DNA of 64,000 bases. Source: UBA11524 sp963617205 (lineage in GTDB: Bacteria; Bacillota; Clostridia; Christensenellales; Aristaeellaceae). The DNA is taken from contig CAVEOA010000004.1 of NCBI GenBank assembly GCA_963617205.1, positions 115,380 through 179,379 on the forward strand, written 5' to 3'. Both the position numbers and the translations under genes were made by a program. The notes under the pieces were generated by a model. The model saw only the letters and a program-made list of their open reading frames with translations. It made no database searches and was not told the DNA's origin. Positions 53,295-62,585 of the stretch are shown here, one piece after another (within the stretch, counting starts at the first letter, position 1; each line of letters begins with the position of its first letter).

Positions 53295-55302
53295 GCGTTT
53301 CAGACGGGTCCTCTTCCGCAGACTTTTCTTCTTCCGCAGGCTTTTCGGCAGGCTCAGCCGGCTGCTCGTCCTTCATGTCTTCCATGAGCAGGTCGCCGGC
53401 AGTGCGGCTTTCGGGGTTGAGCACTTCAGGCATCTTGCCGGTTTCCATCAGCGTCACGAACTCGCGGCGACTGATGGCTTCGTACTTGAGCAGCGCGTCA
53501 ACCAGCTCCGTCAGGCGTTCGTGATGTTCACGCAGCACCTGTTCCGCCAGCGCATAGCATTCATCGAGCAGACGCTTAACCTCCGCATCGATGCGCGCGG
53601 CGACTTCCTCGCTGTAGCCGCGGCTCTGACCGAACTCCATGCCGACAAAGACCTCCTGGTCGCTGTCCAGATACATCGAGCCGATTTTCTCGCTCATGCC
53701 GAATTGCGTCACCATACGGCGGCAGATTTCGGTTGCACGCTTGAGGTCGCTCGTCGCGCCGGTCGTGTATTCACCGGTCTCAATCATCTCGGCGACATGA
53801 CCGCCAAGGCACATCGCGACTTCGTCTCTGAGCTGGTTATAGGTGTTCAGGTCATCCTCTTCCGTCGGCAGCGACAGCGTATAGCCGGCAGCCTGTCCAC
53901 GCGGAACAATGGTAATCAGGTGCACTTCTTCGCAGTGGGGGAGAACGTGACCCACGATGGCATGACCGCTCTCGTGGATGGCGACAAGCCGCTTATCGCG
54001 CTCTGTAACCTTGTGGCTGCGCTTTTCCGGTCCCATCTGCACGCGTGCAATGGCATCCACAAGCACCTGCTGGGTGATGGCCTTCATGCGTCCGCGCGCC
54101 GCGAGAATGGCCGCCTCGTTCATGATGTTCGCGAGGTCAGCGCCGGTGGAGAAGGGCACGCGCTTGGCGATGTTATTGAGATCGACATCGTCCGCGAGCG
54201 GCTTGCCCTTGGCATGCACCTTCAGGATTTCAACGCGGCCGCCCATGTCGGGGTAATTGACCGTGATGGTGCGGTCGAAGCGCCCCGGGCGCAGCAGTGC
54301 CGGATCAAGAATATCACGGCGGTTCGTTGCCGCCATGACGATAACGCCCTCATTGATAGCAAAGCCATCCATCTCGACAAGCAGCTGATTCAGCGTCTGC
54401 TCGCGCTCGTCGTGACCGCCGCCCAGACCTGCGCCGCGGTGACGACCGACAGCATCGATTTCATCAATGAAAACGATGGACGGCGCCGCCTTCTTTGCCT
54501 GATCGAACAGGTCGCGCACGCGGCTCGCGCCGACGCCGACGAACATCTCCACAAAGTCAGAGCCGGAGATGGAGAAGAACGGCACGCCTGCCTCGCCTGC
54601 AACCGCCTTGGCCAGCAGCGTCTTGCCGGTGCCGGGAGGACCGATCAGCAGAACGCCCTTTGGGATGCGCGCGCCCATGTCGATGTACGTCTTGGGGTTG
54701 CGGAGGAAGTCCACCATTTCGCGGAGCTCCTCCTTCTCCTCCTCGGCGCCTGCGACATCTGCGAACGTCACCTTGTTCTTGCTCGGGTCATTGACGCGCG
54801 CGTGGCTGCGTCCAAAGTTCATGACCTTTCCGCCGCCACCCGTCTGCGCACGCATGACCAGATAGAACATGACGCCGCACGCGACAAGCGTCAGCAGCAT
54901 CGGAATCAGCTCATACCACCACGGCGTCGTCAGCGCGGCACGGTAAATGATGGTGAAAGCCAGGTCGTTGACGGACACCTCATCGAGCGTCTTGCCGAGC
55001 TTTTCCGCCTGCATCTGACGCACCGTGACGATAAAGTCAGCGCCGATGACCGTCTCAAAATCGTAATTCTTGTCGGGGAAGTCCGCCACAGCCACCTTCG
55101 TATCCGTGGTAATGCCGACCAGCGACGTTCCGCGAATGGCGACAGAGGACACCTTGCCCTCGTCAATCATCGTCAGTAATTGGGGATAAGTGATCGACCG
55201 GTTGCGCGTATCGCTGCCAAAGCCATTGAAAAGCATCGATATGGCAAACAGCAGCACCGCCAGCACAATCAGATAGCCGACCATCCCGTGCGATTTCTTC
55301 AA
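53284..55302 (-). CDS. ftsH: ATP-dependent zinc metalloprotease FtsH
   Basis: 672 residues. Two membrane helices (about 8-26 and 131-150) around an extracytoplasmic domain; AAA domain with Walker A GPPGTGKTLL (221-230), Walker B IVFIDEIDAVG, and the second region of homology RPGRFDRTI; zinc site HESGH (443-447) with the later Asp in the protease part. The C-terminal tail is Glu/Pro/Ala-rich. It degrades membrane and short-lived proteins. Follows hpt by 24 bases, the usual Firmicute order, but tilS is not upstream of hpt. Confidence 0.98.
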   Translation of the reverse strand: MKKSHGMVGYLIVLAVLLFAISMLFNGFGSDTRNRSITYPQLLTMIDEGKVSSVAIRGTSLVGITTDTKVAVADFPDKNYDFETVIGADFIVTVRQMQAEKLGKTLDEVSVNDLAFTIIYRAALTTPWWYELIPMLLTLVACGVMFYLVMRAQTGGGGKVMNFGRSHARVNDPSKNKVTFADVAGAEEEKEELREMVDFLRNPKTYIDMGARIPKGVLLIGPPGTGKTLLAKAVAGEAGVPFFSISGSDFVEMFVGVGASRVRDLFDQAKKAAPSIVFIDEIDAVGRHRGAGLGGGHDEREQTLNQLLVEMDGFAINEGVIVMAATNRRDILDPALLRPGRFDRTITVNYPDMGGRVEILKVHAKGKPLADDVDLNNIAKRVPFSTGADLANIMNEAAILAARGRMKAITQQVLVDAIARVQMGPEKRSHKVTERDKRLVAIHESGHAIVGHVLPHCEEVHLITIVPRGQAAGYTLSLPTEEDDLNTYNQLRDEVAMCLGGHVAEMIETGEYTTGATSDLKRATEICRRMVTQFGMSEKIGSMYLDSDQEVFVGMEFGQSRGYSEEVAARIDAEVKRLLDECYALAEQVLREHHERLTELVDALLKYEAISRREFVTLMETGKMPEVLNPESRTAGDLLMEDMKDEQPAEPAEKPAEEEKSAEEDPSETHEG

Positions 55303-55326
55303 AACGTACGTCCTCCTTCGAGCGTC

Positions 55327-55899
55327 TTACTCGTGCACGGCGCCGTACACGCGGCTGTCCAGCACACCGATATCCGGCAGGTTGCGGTACTTCTCAGCGA
55401 AGTCAAGCCCGTAGCCCACCACAAATTCGTTCGGAATCTTGAAGCAGTGATAATCCACCTGCAGGTTATGCTCCGGATTGCGGCGTTCCGGCTTATCCAG
55501 CAGCGTCGCGATGCGGATGGAGGCAGCGCCGCGTCCCATCAGGTACTTGCTCAGGTAGAACAGCGTATTGCCGCTGTCGACAATGTCCTCAACAATCAGC
55601 ACATCGCGTCCCTTGATGGACACGGACAGGTCCTTCTCCAGGTTGACCACGCCGGAAGAGGTCGTTGCGTTGCGGTAGCTTGACAGCGCCATGAAGTCCG
55701 CCGTCACCGGCAGATCCACCTCGCGGAGGAGGTCGGAGAAGAACACACTCGCGCCCTTGAGGATGCAGACCATGACAAGATCCTTGCCCTGATAGTCCGC
55801 GGTGATTTCCTTGCCGAGCTGCTCAACCGCCTTGCGGATATCCTCGCGGCTGACAAGAATCTTGGTGATGTCCTGATAGAGCTTTGCACTCGTTTCCAT
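55327..55899 (-). CDS. hpt: Hypoxanthine phosphoribosyltransferase
   Basis: 190 residues. PRPP motif RDVLIVEDIVDSGNTLFYL (about 98-116), DFMALSSYRNATTSSG and the C-terminal FVVGYGLDFAEKYRNLP are the type I Hpt/HprT landmarks. Purine salvage enzyme making IMP or GMP. AGGAGGCAATC precedes the ATG. Between the Q/Y-rich membrane protein and ftsH. Confidence 0.96.
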   Translation of the reverse strand: METSAKLYQDITKILVSREDIRKAVEQLGKEITADYQGKDLVMVCILKGASVFFSDLLREVDLPVTADFMALSSYRNATTSSGVVNLEKDLSVSIKGRDVLIVEDIVDSGNTLFYLSKYLMGRGAASIRIATLLDKPERRNPEHNLQVDYHCFKIPNEFVVGYGLDFAEKYRNLPDIGVLDSRVYGAVHE

Positions 55900-55941
55900 G
55901 ATGATTGCCTCCTATTTATATTGCATGTTGGTGATACGCCC

Positions 55942-57486
55942 TTAGTCCGTTCGGCGCGGTGCGCCGCAGGCATTGCACTGCTCCAGCGATGCATACGTGT
56001 CATCGTTGATCTGCGAGAACTTGAACGACGAGGTCAGCGGCTTATACTTCGCATTGATGCTCGGGCAGTTCGGGTCGATGTGGTACTTCGTGCCGCCGTC
56101 GGGATTGTAATACAGGACCAGATCCGGATGGCTGGTATACAGCGGCGGCTGCGTTGCCTTCGCGTTCGTCGGCGTTGCGGTGCTGACCTGCTCGTTGCTT
56201 TCCAGCGTTGCCGGATCGACGTACCACACGCCATCCTCCTTGACCATGCGCACCTTCCACTGATAGACGCTCTCGCCCAGCGTGTTGTTCTTGTTGATGA
56301 CAGCGCGAACCGTTATCACGCGCGCAACATCGTCGGTCGTGCCGGTGATGGCGGTGAACTCCCAGCTGACAGGCGTGCGGTTGTTCAGAATCTGCCCGAA
56401 CAGCGCCTCCGTCAGGTCGCCGGAAATCGTCTTGCGCCATGACGGCGCGGTCAGGCTGACCATGTTGCTGATGGAATTGTTCTTCCAGAGCGTAAAGAAG
56501 GAATGCAGCTGATCATAGCAGTCATTCGTTTCATCTGTCGGCGCTTCGGTCGCAGTCGGTTCGGGTGTTGGCGAATCAGTCGCTTCGAGCACAAGTCCGA
56601 GCGAATCACCGTCCTGACTGATGTTTCCGCTTTGCTGCTGCGCGGTTGTCCCTTGCCGGGCACTCGAGCCCTGCTGCGCGGTCGTCTGCGACTGTTCCGG
56701 CGAGCACGCCACGCAAACGCCAATCAGCCCGATGCAGAACATGACGAGCGTCACAATCACGCGCACATTCGGCGTGAACAGCTGCTTGACCCACAGCCCG
56801 ACTATGCTTGCCACAGCGCCGACCGCCACGACCCAGAGCCCGATCTTCCACGAGAAAATCAGGCTGAGCACGAAAATCAGCGGCAGCACGCCGAACATGA
56901 GTCCCTTCGTCAACGTATCCCACGGAATCTCCTGCTTCTCTGACGGCTGCACGCGGAAGCCGCTTCTGCCGGACTTCTGATAGACGCGCTGTCCGTCCGG
57001 CGTATAACGTGGCAGCTCCTGCTGGTCGTTCGCCGGCTGCGTGCCATACGCTGGCTGCGTGCCATACGCCGGCTGTGTGCCATACGCTGGCTGCGATTCA
57101 TAAGATGCTTGCTGACCATATTCTGTCTGTTGGCTATATGGCTGCGAACCGTAAGACGGCTGCTGTCCGTAAGACGGCTGCTGAGTATAGCCCGTCTGCT
57201 GCTGCGCATACCCATTCGGCTGCACAAAGCCCTGCTGGTCATACGTCTGACCTTGCGCCGGCTGCGTACCATACGATGGCTGCGTGCCATACGATGGTTG
57301 CTGTCCGTAAGACGGTTGCTGTCCATAAGACGGCTGTGTATAGCCGCTCTGATAACCCTGCTGATAACCGGTTTGCTGGTAACCAGATTGCTGATTCCCC
57401 TGATAAGGCGTTTGCTGAGAATACGTGCCCTGATAGGCGGAGGACTGCTGTCCCTTTCCGTAATCCGATGGACGATTCTCGTTCAT
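55942..57486 (-). CDS. Q/Y/G-rich membrane protein with C-terminal Cys/His motif
   Basis: 514 residues, family not recognised as a whole. 1-155: low-complexity QPSYGTQ/QPSYGQQ repeats. 156-190: hydrophilic linker. 194-261: three helices (LMFGVLPLIFVLSLIFSW first). 262-345: Gln/Thr/Ser-rich stalk. 346-460: a domain like DUF4878/NTF2 (DQLHSFFTLWKNNSISNMVS; WKVRMVKEDGVWYVDP). C-terminal: KYHIDPNCPSINAKY then EQCNACGAPRR, a likely metal site. Start at 57486 follows an AAAGGAAAGGAATC run. Heads the hpt-ftsH string and takes the position where tilS is normal. Confidence 0.75.
   Translation of the reverse strand: MNENRPSDYGKGQQSSAYQGTYSQQTPYQGNQQSGYQQTGYQQGYQSGYTQPSYGQQPSYGQQPSYGTQPSYGTQPAQGQTYDQQGFVQPNGYAQQQTGYTQQPSYGQQPSYGSQPYSQQTEYGQQASYESQPAYGTQPAYGTQPAYGTQPANDQQELPRYTPDGQRVYQKSGRSGFRVQPSEKQEIPWDTLTKGLMFGVLPLIFVLSLIFSWKIGLWVVAVGAVASIVGLWVKQLFTPNVRVIVTLVMFCIGLIGVCVACSPEQSQTTAQQGSSARQGTTAQQQSGNISQDGDSLGLVLEATDSPTPEPTATEAPTDETNDCYDQLHSFFTLWKNNSISNMVSLTAPSWRKTISGDLTEALFGQILNNRTPVSWEFTAITGTTDDVARVITVRAVINKNNTLGESVYQWKVRMVKEDGVWYVDPATLESNEQVSTATPTNAKATQPPLYTSHPDLVLYYNPDGGTKYHIDPNCPSINAKYKPLTSSFKFSQINDDTYASLEQCNACGAPRRTD
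57022..57351 (-). repeat. Degenerate QPSYGQ/QPAYGT coding repeats
   Basis: Units of 18 bases (for example TATGGCACGCAGCCTG on the coding strand) recur across about 330 bases, with three consecutive YGTQPA units near the 3' part and YGQQPS/YGTQPS units near the 5' part. Confidence 0.8.
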
Positions 57487-57597
57487 CCTGATTCCTTTCC
57501 TTTCTTCCGCCAGCAACTGACGGAGAACATCCGCTGACGGACAATGTCCGCAGGCAGATTCTTCACGTTCTGCCATAGGTCTGATAACACATTTTAC

Positions 57598-57625
57598 AGT
57601 ATATCACAAAATGCGCGCTTGTAAA
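57598..57625 (-). promoter_or_regulatory. Promoter of the hpt-ftsH string
   Basis: On the minus strand TTTACA (57620-57625), 16-base spacer, TATACT (57598-57603). The leader (about 105 bases) holds a CGGACAATGTCCG palindrome at 57538-57550. Confidence 0.7.
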
Positions 57626-57671
57626 CAACAGCGCGCAAAAATTTACGTTTTCTTCTTCATGTAAAGAATCG

Positions 57672-58697
57672 TCAGAGCGCCTTCACCGCGTCAATGAATG
57701 CGGTCACGTTCCGCTCAGGCGTTGCCCATGATGTGCAGACGCGCAGGACGACGCGATGTTCATCCAGGCGCTCCTGAAATTCCAGCACAAATTGCTCTTC
57801 GAGCTTCTCTGCCTGTTCGTTGGTGAAAATCGGGAACAGTTGATTCGTTGGTGAATCGACGCGGAAGGGAATCTTCTTTTCCATCAGCGCCGTGCGGATT
57901 TCCATCGCCTGATCGACGGCTTTCTTGCCAAGCTGGAAGTACAAGCCGTCCTTCATCAGTGCCGCGAACTGCTCGCCCAGTAGCCATCCCTTCGCCAGCA
58001 TGCCGCCCTGATGCTTCATCATATAGCGGAAATCCTTCTTCAGCGCCGGATTCGTAATAACAACCGCTTCGCCGAAGAGCGCGCCCATCTTCGTGCCGCC
58101 GACGGTGAACACATCGCAGTTTTCCGCGATTTCCTTTGCCGTCACGTCGCAGGTTGGCGCCGCCAGCGCATAGCCGAGCCGCGCACCGTCAATGAACAGG
58201 TACAGTCCAAGCTGCTTGCACGTCAGGTACAGGTCGCGAAGCTGCGCGATGTTGTAAATCGTCCCCAACTCAGTGGTCATGGAGATGTACACCATGCCCG
58301 GCTTTGCGATATGCTCATCATGCCCGAGCATCGCCGCCGCCACGCTCACCTGACTCGCGCTGATGCGTCCGTCCTTGCCCGTGAGTGCAATGCACTTATG
58401 CCCTGTGGACTCCACAGCGCCGGTTTCATGCACGTTGATATGTCCCGTTTCGGCGCAGAGAACCGCCTCATAGGGGCGAAGGATGGAGGCGATAACGGTC
58501 ATGTTCGTCTGCGTGCCGCCAACCATGAAATGCACATCCGCATCCGCGCAGGAAAATGACTGACGAATCGCGTCTGCCGCCGTCGCGCAGCTGTCGTCTG
58601 TGCCGTAGCCGGGATGCTGGGTCAGATTGATTTCATTCAGTCGCAGGAGGATGGACGGATGGCAGCCTTCGGAATAGTCGTTGTTCAGGCGAATCAC
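57672..58697 (-). CDS. Low-specificity L-threonine aldolase (PLP)
   Basis: 341 residues. N-terminal RLNNDYSEGCHPSILLRL, GGTQTNMTVIAS, ETGHINVHETGAVE and DGARLGYALAA are family landmarks; the PLP lysine lies in FTVGGTKMGALFGEAVV. It cleaves threonine or allo-threonine to glycine and acetaldehyde. The start is GTG (58697) with AAAGGAAGAG 6 bases upstream. Monocistronic between the membrane-protein string and the AraC regulator. Confidence 0.93.
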   Translation of the reverse strand: MIRLNNDYSEGCHPSILLRLNEINLTQHPGYGTDDSCATAADAIRQSFSCADADVHFMVGGTQTNMTVIASILRPYEAVLCAETGHINVHETGAVESTGHKCIALTGKDGRISASQVSVAAAMLGHDEHIAKPGMVYISMTTELGTIYNIAQLRDLYLTCKQLGLYLFIDGARLGYALAAPTCDVTAKEIAENCDVFTVGGTKMGALFGEAVVITNPALKKDFRYMMKHQGGMLAKGWLLGEQFAALMKDGLYFQLGKKAVDQAMEIRTALMEKKIPFRVDSPTNQLFPIFTNEQAEKLEEQFVLEFQERLDEHRVVLRVCTSWATPERNVTAFIDAVKAL

Positions 58698-58778
58698 AGG
58701 ATACTCTTCCTTTCATTCACAAATCCACCGACTATTATAGCGCCTTGACAGGTACTCGTCAATGAAAATGTTGTCTTG

Positions 58779-59681
58779 TTATTGGTCAATTTCAACAGAA
58801 TGACCGGCGGAAGCGCTTTCGGATGGCTGCAGCGCACTTTTGCGGTACTGCATCGGACTTTGCCCGACAGCGGCGGAGAATCGTGCGGAAAAGTGGCTTG
58901 CATCCCCGAAGCCGACCGCTCTGCCGATGTCGCTGACGCTGCGGTCAGTCATCGCAAGCAGCGCCTTCGCCTGTGTAATCCGCGTATGAATCAGATAGTT
59001 GTACGGCGTTGTGCCCATGTACCGCCGGAACAGCCGCAGGAAGTAGCTTTTGCTCATGTGCGCCTGACGTAACAGGTCGTTCAGGCACAGCTCCTGCTCG
59101 TAGCGCTCGCGGATGGTCTGCGCCGCCTGTGCGATCACCTGCTGATTGCTCTCCGTCTGCTCCTGATGCAGCATGCCCTGCGCGCAGAGCGTCAGCAGCT
59201 GATGCAGCGCCAGCGATACCTGCAGCATGCTGTCCACCGTGCCGCTTTCAAGCTGCGCAAAGATGGTGCGGTACTGCTCCTCGGCGCGTGCCTGTGCCAG
59301 CGTCACGGGCGTGAGCTTGCCGCCGGGCATCAGCCATTCCGCCATCGCCGCGACCCCTGCGCCGTCCAGATGCACCCAGTCGTGATGCCAGCAGCGCTGT
59401 CCTGGCGCCGTTGCGTATTTCTGCGGTTTGCGGCAGTCCATCAGCAGGGCCTGACCTGCGCTGAGCACCACGCGGTTCTCGCCCTGCTCAATCAGCCCTG
59501 CGCCGCGAATCGTGTAGAAGAGTATGTAGCTCTCCTTGTGCGTCCGCGCGGTGGAAAAATGCTGCCGCGCCAGAAACAGCCCTGCCTCGGTGCAGGTGTA
59601 CGGCTGCTGCATCGCCGCCGCGCCGGGCGTTGTCCTCATCCAGATACTTTCCGGCAAAACATCCATCGTGTACGTCAGCAT
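58779..59681 (-). CDS. AraC-family regulator, probable regulator of the rhamnose genes
   Basis: 300 residues: cupin sensor domain (about 15-110; ILFYTIRGAGLIEQGENRVV) and a C-terminal double helix-turn-helix (about 205-290; CLNDLLRQAHMSKSYFLRLF and SVSDIGRAVGFGDASHFSAR). The start at 59681 has GGAAGGCGGGGG upstream. Divergent from rhaB-A-D with 178 bases between the starts, the classical position for a RhaS/RhaR-like activator. Sensing rhamnose is inference. Confidence 0.88.
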   Translation of the reverse strand: MLTYTMDVLPESIWMRTTPGAAAMQQPYTCTEAGLFLARQHFSTARTHKESYILFYTIRGAGLIEQGENRVVLSAGQALLMDCRKPQKYATAPGQRCWHHDWVHLDGAGVAAMAEWLMPGGKLTPVTLAQARAEEQYRTIFAQLESGTVDSMLQVSLALHQLLTLCAQGMLHQEQTESNQQVIAQAAQTIRERYEQELCLNDLLRQAHMSKSYFLRLFRRYMGTTPYNYLIHTRITQAKALLAMTDRSVSDIGRAVGFGDASHFSARFSAAVGQSPMQYRKSALQPSESASAGHSVEIDQ

Positions 59682-59859
59682 ATTGCCCCCGCCTTCCTGT
59701 CCTTTTGTCCATATTATACACCAAATTGCGCGTGATTTGCAGATGATTCTGAAAAAATGCAAGAGTAGACTTTCCGCAAAAAAGCGGCTACCTTTACGCA
59801 TGGCAGACAGCCGGTGATTACGCTATAATAGAAGCAACAAATGCAAAGGAGGTTTCCGC
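59682..59859. promoter_or_regulatory. Divergent control region between AraC regulator and rhaB
   Basis: TATAAT on the minus strand at 59713-59718 and TATAAT on the plus strand at 59824-59829. Both lack a good -35, which is normal for activator-dependent promoters. A CCGC-AAAAAA-GCGG stem lies near 59776-59789. Confidence 0.5.
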
Positions 59860-61155
59860 ATGCAGCGCACCTTTCTGGCTATCGACATCGGCGCATCATC
59901 CGGTCGGCACATCATCGGCACGGAAACGGACAGCGGCTTTCAGACCGAAGAGGTCTACCGCTTCCCGAACGGCATGAAGCGCGAAAACGGTCATCTCATC
60001 TGGAATATTGACGAGCTGCTCCGGCAGGTTGTCGAGGGCATTCGGCAGGCGTTTCTGCGGTATCCGCACATTGACAGCCTGTCCATTGACACGTGGGCAG
60101 TTGATTACGTGCTGCTCAAGGACGGCAAGCCGATTTACCCCTGCTACGCCTACCGCGATGAGCGCACGCAGACCGTCATCGAGGACGTGCACCGCATCGT
60201 GCCGTTTGAGACGCTTTACCAGCATACCGGCATCCAGTTCCAGCCGTTCAACACGGTTTATCAGCTCTATGAGGACATGCAGTCCGGTCGCCTTGCGCAG
60301 GCGGATGAGCTGCTGATGCTGCCGGAATACCTGCTGTACCGCCTCAGCGACGTGAAAAAGCGCGAGTACACCAACGCCACGTCCACCGGTCTTGTCAACG
60401 CACAGACGCAGGCGTTCGATTCGGAATTGATTGACGCGCTCGGTCTGCCGAAGCGTTTCTTTCCTGCCCTGACGAAGCCTGGAGCGGTGCTCGGAACGCT
60501 CACGGATGACATCGCGCAAATGGTCGGCGGGCAGACGAAGGTTGTCCTCTGCGCCACGCACGACACGGCCAGCGCTGTCGAGGGCATCCCGATGCAGGAA
60601 AACGCGCCGTTCCTTTCCTCCGGTACATGGTCGCTGCTCGGCGTGAAGCTGCCCCGGCCGATCACGACAAAGGAAAGCATGGCGTGCAACTTCACCAACG
60701 AGGGCGGCGTCGGGTACATCCGGTTCCTCAAGAACATCATGGGGCTGTGGATGATTCAGTGCATCCAGAAGCAGCTCGGCATTTCCTTCCCTGAAATGGT
60801 TGAGCTGGCGAGAAACAGCAGCTATTCGCAGACGTTCGATGTGAACGACCCGCGGTTCATCGCGCCGGAGGACATGATGGCGGAGGTGCGCGCAGCACTT
60901 GACCAGAAGCCCGCGACTGACGGCGACCTGATTCGCAGCGTGTATGTCTCCCTGGCAGAAGGGTACGGGAAGGCTGTCCGGGAAATGGAAGACATCACAG
61001 GGCAGACGTGGAAGAAGCTGTATATTGCCGGCGGCGGCGCGAAGAATCAGCTGCTGAATGAGCTGACGGCGCAGTATACAGGCAAAGAGGTGGTTGCGCT
61101 TCCGATTGAAGCCACCGCGCTGGGGAATCTGAAGATTCAACGCGCCATAAAATAA
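59860..61155 (+). CDS. rhaB: Rhamnulokinase
   Basis: 431 residues of the FGGY sugar kinase family. FLAIDIGASSGRHIIG (5-20) is the first phosphate loop; SIDTWAVDYVLLKDGKPIYP and CYAYRDERT are rhamnulokinase hallmarks; ATHDTASAV and SSGTWSLLGV follow and IAGGGAKNQLLNELTA closes the ATP site. The C-terminus ends soon after ATALGNLKIQRAIK, about 40 residues shorter than many RhaB proteins. It phosphorylates L-rhamnulose. AAAGGAGG precedes the ATG. Confidence 0.95.
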   Translation: MQRTFLAIDIGASSGRHIIGTETDSGFQTEEVYRFPNGMKRENGHLIWNIDELLRQVVEGIRQAFLRYPHIDSLSIDTWAVDYVLLKDGKPIYPCYAYRDERTQTVIEDVHRIVPFETLYQHTGIQFQPFNTVYQLYEDMQSGRLAQADELLMLPEYLLYRLSDVKKREYTNATSTGLVNAQTQAFDSELIDALGLPKRFFPALTKPGAVLGTLTDDIAQMVGGQTKVVLCATHDTASAVEGIPMQENAPFLSSGTWSLLGVKLPRPITTKESMACNFTNEGGVGYIRFLKNIMGLWMIQCIQKQLGISFPEMVELARNSSYSQTFDVNDPRFIAPEDMMAEVRAALDQKPATDGDLIRSVYVSLAEGYGKAVREMEDITGQTWKKLYIAGGGAKNQLLNELTAQYTGKEVVALPIEATALGNLKIQRAIK

Positions 61156-61307
61156 CAGAGCAGGGGAGGAGCGCCCTTGTTTCTTTGCAAGGGTACGCGT
61201 CTGCGAACGCGCCAAAGGGCTTTGGGGCTGCGGACTCCGTCTGTTTTCCTGCCCCTTCGCAGGGCATTCTTTTCAGGAAATCTCAAAAATAATCAGGAGG
61301 GAATATC
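61156..61307. other. rhaB-rhaA intergenic region with repeats
   Basis: 152 bases. Contains a CGCGT/ACGCG stem (about 61196-61215), GCCCTT/AAGGG pairings and copy B of the GC-rich repeat (61232-61264). No gene. Confidence 0.55.
61232..61264 (+). repeat. Copy B of the GC-rich intergenic repeat
   Basis: See copy A at 31513-31544. Here it lies inside the rha operon, so it is transcribed. Confidence 0.7.
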
Positions 61308-62567
61308 ATGAGCTATCAGGAAGCAAAGCAGAAGTACGCCGCAATCGGCGTGGATACGGAAGCGGCGATGACGCGCCTGAAGACGGTGCCGATTTCGCTG
61401 CACTGCTGGCAGGGCGATGACGTCCGCGGATTCGATACCGACCCGAGCAAGCCGCTGACCGGCGGCATCCAGACGACCGGCAATTACCTCGGACGCGCAC
61501 GGACGCCGGAGGAGCTGATGGCGGACATCGATGTCGTGCTGTCGCTCTGCCCGGGCACGAAAAAAATCAACCTGCATGCGTCATACGCCATTTTCGATGA
61601 GGAAAACCCGTGGGTCGACCGCGACCAGCTCGAGCCGAAGCACTTCCGCAAGTGGGTGGAATTCTGCAAGGCGCGCGGTCTGGGCGCAGACTTCAACCCG
61701 ACGTTCTTCTCCAGCCCGAAGTGCGACCCGCTGACGCTGTCCAGCCCGAACGAGGAGACGCGCCGCTTCTGGATCAACCACGGCAAGGCGTGCATCCGCA
61801 TCAGCGAATACCTCGCGAAGGAGCTCGGTCAGCCGTGCACGATGAACATCTGGACGGGTGACGGCTTCAAAGATGTGCCTGCCGACCGGAAGGGTCCGCG
61901 TGACCGCTATAAGGCGAGCATTGACGAGATTCTCAGCGAGCCGTATGACTTCAAGCTTGTCAAGCCCTGCATTGAGAGCAAGGTGTTCGGCATCGGCGTT
62001 GAGGCGTACACCGTCGGCAGCGCTGAATTTGCCCTCACCTACGCCGCCTGCAATCGCGATAAGTGCATTCCGCTGATGGACAACGGTCACTATCACCCGA
62101 CCGAGGTCGTCAGCGATAAAATTCCCGCGCTGCTGACCTTCTTCCCGGAAATTGCGCTGCACGTCACGCGCCCGATTCGCTGGGACAGCGACCATGTCGT
62201 GCTGCTCGATGACGAAACGAAGGAAATCTGCAAGGAAATCGTTCGCTGCGGCGGTCTGGACGGTCGCGTCAACATCGCGCTGGACTACTTCGATGCATCC
62301 ATCAACCGCATTTCCGCATGGACGGTCGGCTTCCGCAACGTGCAGAAGGCGCTGCTGTCCGCTCTGCTGACACCGAATGACCAGCTCCGCACGCTGCAGG
62401 ATGAGCAGAAGTTCACGGAGCTGATGGTGCGTCAGGAGGCGCTCAAGACGATGCCGTTCGGTGAGGTGTGGGACGAATACTGCCGCCGCTGCAATGTGCC
62501 TGTCGGCGCTGACTGGTTTGAGACCGTGCAGAGGTACGAGCGCGATGTGCTTGTGAACCGCGTATAA
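61308..62567 (+). CDS. rhaA: L-rhamnose isomerase
   Basis: 419 residues, normal length. ISLHCWQGDDVRGFD (29-43), INLHASYAIFDEENPWVDRD, GADFNPTFFSSP, MDNGHYHPTEVVSDK and HVTRPIRWDSDHVV carry the metal and substrate residues of RhaA. It interconverts L-rhamnose and L-rhamnulose. TCAGGAGGG precedes the ATG. Separated from rhaB by the repeat-bearing gap. Confidence 0.97.
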   Translation: MSYQEAKQKYAAIGVDTEAAMTRLKTVPISLHCWQGDDVRGFDTDPSKPLTGGIQTTGNYLGRARTPEELMADIDVVLSLCPGTKKINLHASYAIFDEENPWVDRDQLEPKHFRKWVEFCKARGLGADFNPTFFSSPKCDPLTLSSPNEETRRFWINHGKACIRISEYLAKELGQPCTMNIWTGDGFKDVPADRKGPRDRYKASIDEILSEPYDFKLVKPCIESKVFGIGVEAYTVGSAEFALTYAACNRDKCIPLMDNGHYHPTEVVSDKIPALLTFFPEIALHVTRPIRWDSDHVVLLDDETKEICKEIVRCGGLDGRVNIALDYFDASINRISAWTVGFRNVQKALLSALLTPNDQLRTLQDEQKFTELMVRQEALKTMPFGEVWDEYCRRCNVPVGADWFETVQRYERDVLVNRV

Positions 62568-62585
62568 TAATAGGAGGAAATTGAC

